Shown here one piece after another: positions 5,864 through 6,428 of a stretch of DNA of 6,428 bases; positions within the stretch are counted from its first letter, which is position 1; every line of letters starts with the position of its first letter. Under the pieces are notes generated by a model. That model searched no databases. It was given only the letters and a program-made list of their open reading frames with translations, and was not told the origin of the DNA. The DNA comes from Heliobacteriaceae bacterium. Its GTDB lineage: Bacteria; Cyanobacteriota; Vampirovibrionia; Gastranaerophilales; Gastranaerophilaceae. Location: contig JAIRZW010000070.1 of assembly GCA_031267015.1 (NCBI GenBank), forward strand, positions 1-6,428, read 5' to 3'. The translations under genes and the position numbers were made by a program.

Positions 5864-6428
5864 TTACCAGTTAACATCCGGCGAGATTTGCCAGCCGTCT
5901 GCCTGATACAGTGTCCCGCAATAAACGCCCGAACCGGTTTTACTGCAATTACTCAATGCAACAGCTCTGTCAACCCCCTCACCGTATAGATGCAGCCCAG
6001 CAGTATCAACATAAAAACCGGAAAGGTCATTCATCGGAATCCTGTTAAAAGTCATGCTGAATACATCAATCCCGACTTTTCCCGGCGGCTTTTCACCATT
6101 TATATCAATAAATATAAGTACTCTGCTGTCAAACGGACTTGTAGACCACATTGCAATGTTTGCGCCATCATTTAGATACATTGAAGCAGGGTTAGGTACA
6201 TTATTCAGGTCAATATTAACAGCACCGTTTAAATTCAGAATCACCTTATTTTTGCCCCAGCAATCTGCGGTTGCACCGCAATTCTTCGTTATCTGTAGGT
6301 AGGGGGCTAAATAAGTATTCATAAAACTCACAGTATCGCTTTCTATAGTCCAGTCTGACATATCACCATTGTCAGCCTGAGCGTGCACAACTGCCTGCGA
6401 CAGAACAGAATATTCGCGTTTTAATTTC
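5864..6428 (-). CDS. Pseudopilin-like protein, paralogue of the 2904-3659 gene, N-terminus off the window
   Basis: The frame is open to the right edge, showing the last 187 residues. The first visible part reads KLKREYSVLSQAVVHAQADN, matching in position FKKSYSLLTNAMHKVEAD just after the membrane helix of the other pseudopilin, so a prepilin-type N-terminus of roughly 40 residues probably lies beyond 6428. The GTG at 6386-6388 is internal. Shared features are ITKNCGATADCWGKN (46-60; compare IVKTCNSAADCIPN) and DINGEKPPGKVGIDVFS (108-124). Cysteines are at 50, 56, 161 and 170, giving a likely C-x5-C disulfide and a second pair near the end, where the protein closes with YCGTLYQADGWQISPDVNW. 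It probably sits in a pilus or pseudopilus, or is anchored in the membrane and exposed outside the cytoplasm. No assembly genes are visible, so its partner system is unknown. It converges on the 103-residue gene with a four-base gap. Confidence 0.85.
   Translation of the reverse strand, partial: KLKREYSVLSQAVVHAQADNGDMSDWTIESDTVSFMNTYLAPYLQITKNCGATADCWGKNKVILNLNGAVNIDLNNVPNPASMYLNDGANIAMWSTSPFDSRVLIFIDINGEKPPGKVGIDVFSMTFNRIPMNDLSGFYVDTAGLHLYGEGVDRAVALSNCSKTGSGVYCGTLYQADGWQISPDVNW

Noticed and set aside
5862..5876. Short hairpin TGTTA-CCAGT-TAACA between the two convergent stops, as a possible terminator
   Set aside because: Only five pairs, A/T-rich, and no T-run follows on either strand.
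5990..6302. Plus-strand frames of 61 and 82 codons within the right-edge pseudopilin
   Set aside because: Antisense to a frame with clear family motifs; no independent start signals.

Overview
The window looks like chromosome from a non-photosynthetic relative of Cyanobacteria (Gastranaerophilales/Vampirovibrionia, formerly Melainabacteria). Three features point there: a very long insertion inside the RNA polymerase trigger loop, the cyanobacterial/plastid-style wording RTFHTGGVF at that loop, and scattered orphan pseudopilins starting MKKAFTLAEVLITL and carrying a DINGxKxPxxxGxDVFS motif. The lineage call is inference from remembered family features, not from a search.

Layout. Positions 1-2876 (+) hold the 3' part of rpoC2/rpoC, cut by the left edge inside the catalytic trigger loop. 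It ends at a hairpin terminator (2882-2905) that reads as a terminator on both strands. Convergent to it is a complete, cysteine-rich pseudopilin-like gene (2904-3659, -) with a textbook sigma70-type promoter (3694-3722) and a strong Shine-Dalgarno site. Next is a 566-base stretch (3660-4225) without a certain gene. It contains two small protein-like reading frames that face each other and overlap at their 3' ends: a 55-residue soluble frame (3809-3976, +) and a 79-residue one-helix membrane frame (3932-4171, -). The latter may be the remnant of a longer gene. serS (seryl-tRNA synthetase, -) follows, with its start best placed at 5485. A compact intergenic region carries the SD of serS on one strand and a near-consensus promoter on the other. 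That promoter drives a 103-residue protein of unknown function (5548-5859, +). The right edge holds a second pseudopilin-like gene (5864-6428, -), missing its N-terminus.

How they fit together. There is no single operon. Two housekeeping genes (transcription and tRNA charging) are interleaved with short, independently transcribed units in alternating orientation. The two pseudopilins are paralogues of one family: they share a C-x5-C motif and the DING motif, but sit apart with no secretion or pilus assembly genes in view. I see no tRNA or rRNA gene, CRISPR array, insertion sequence or prophage. I found no convincing new multi-gene system. The points most worth a second look are the large repetitive trigger-loop insertion with an acidic tract, the paired pseudopilins, and the two facing small frames at 3809-4171.
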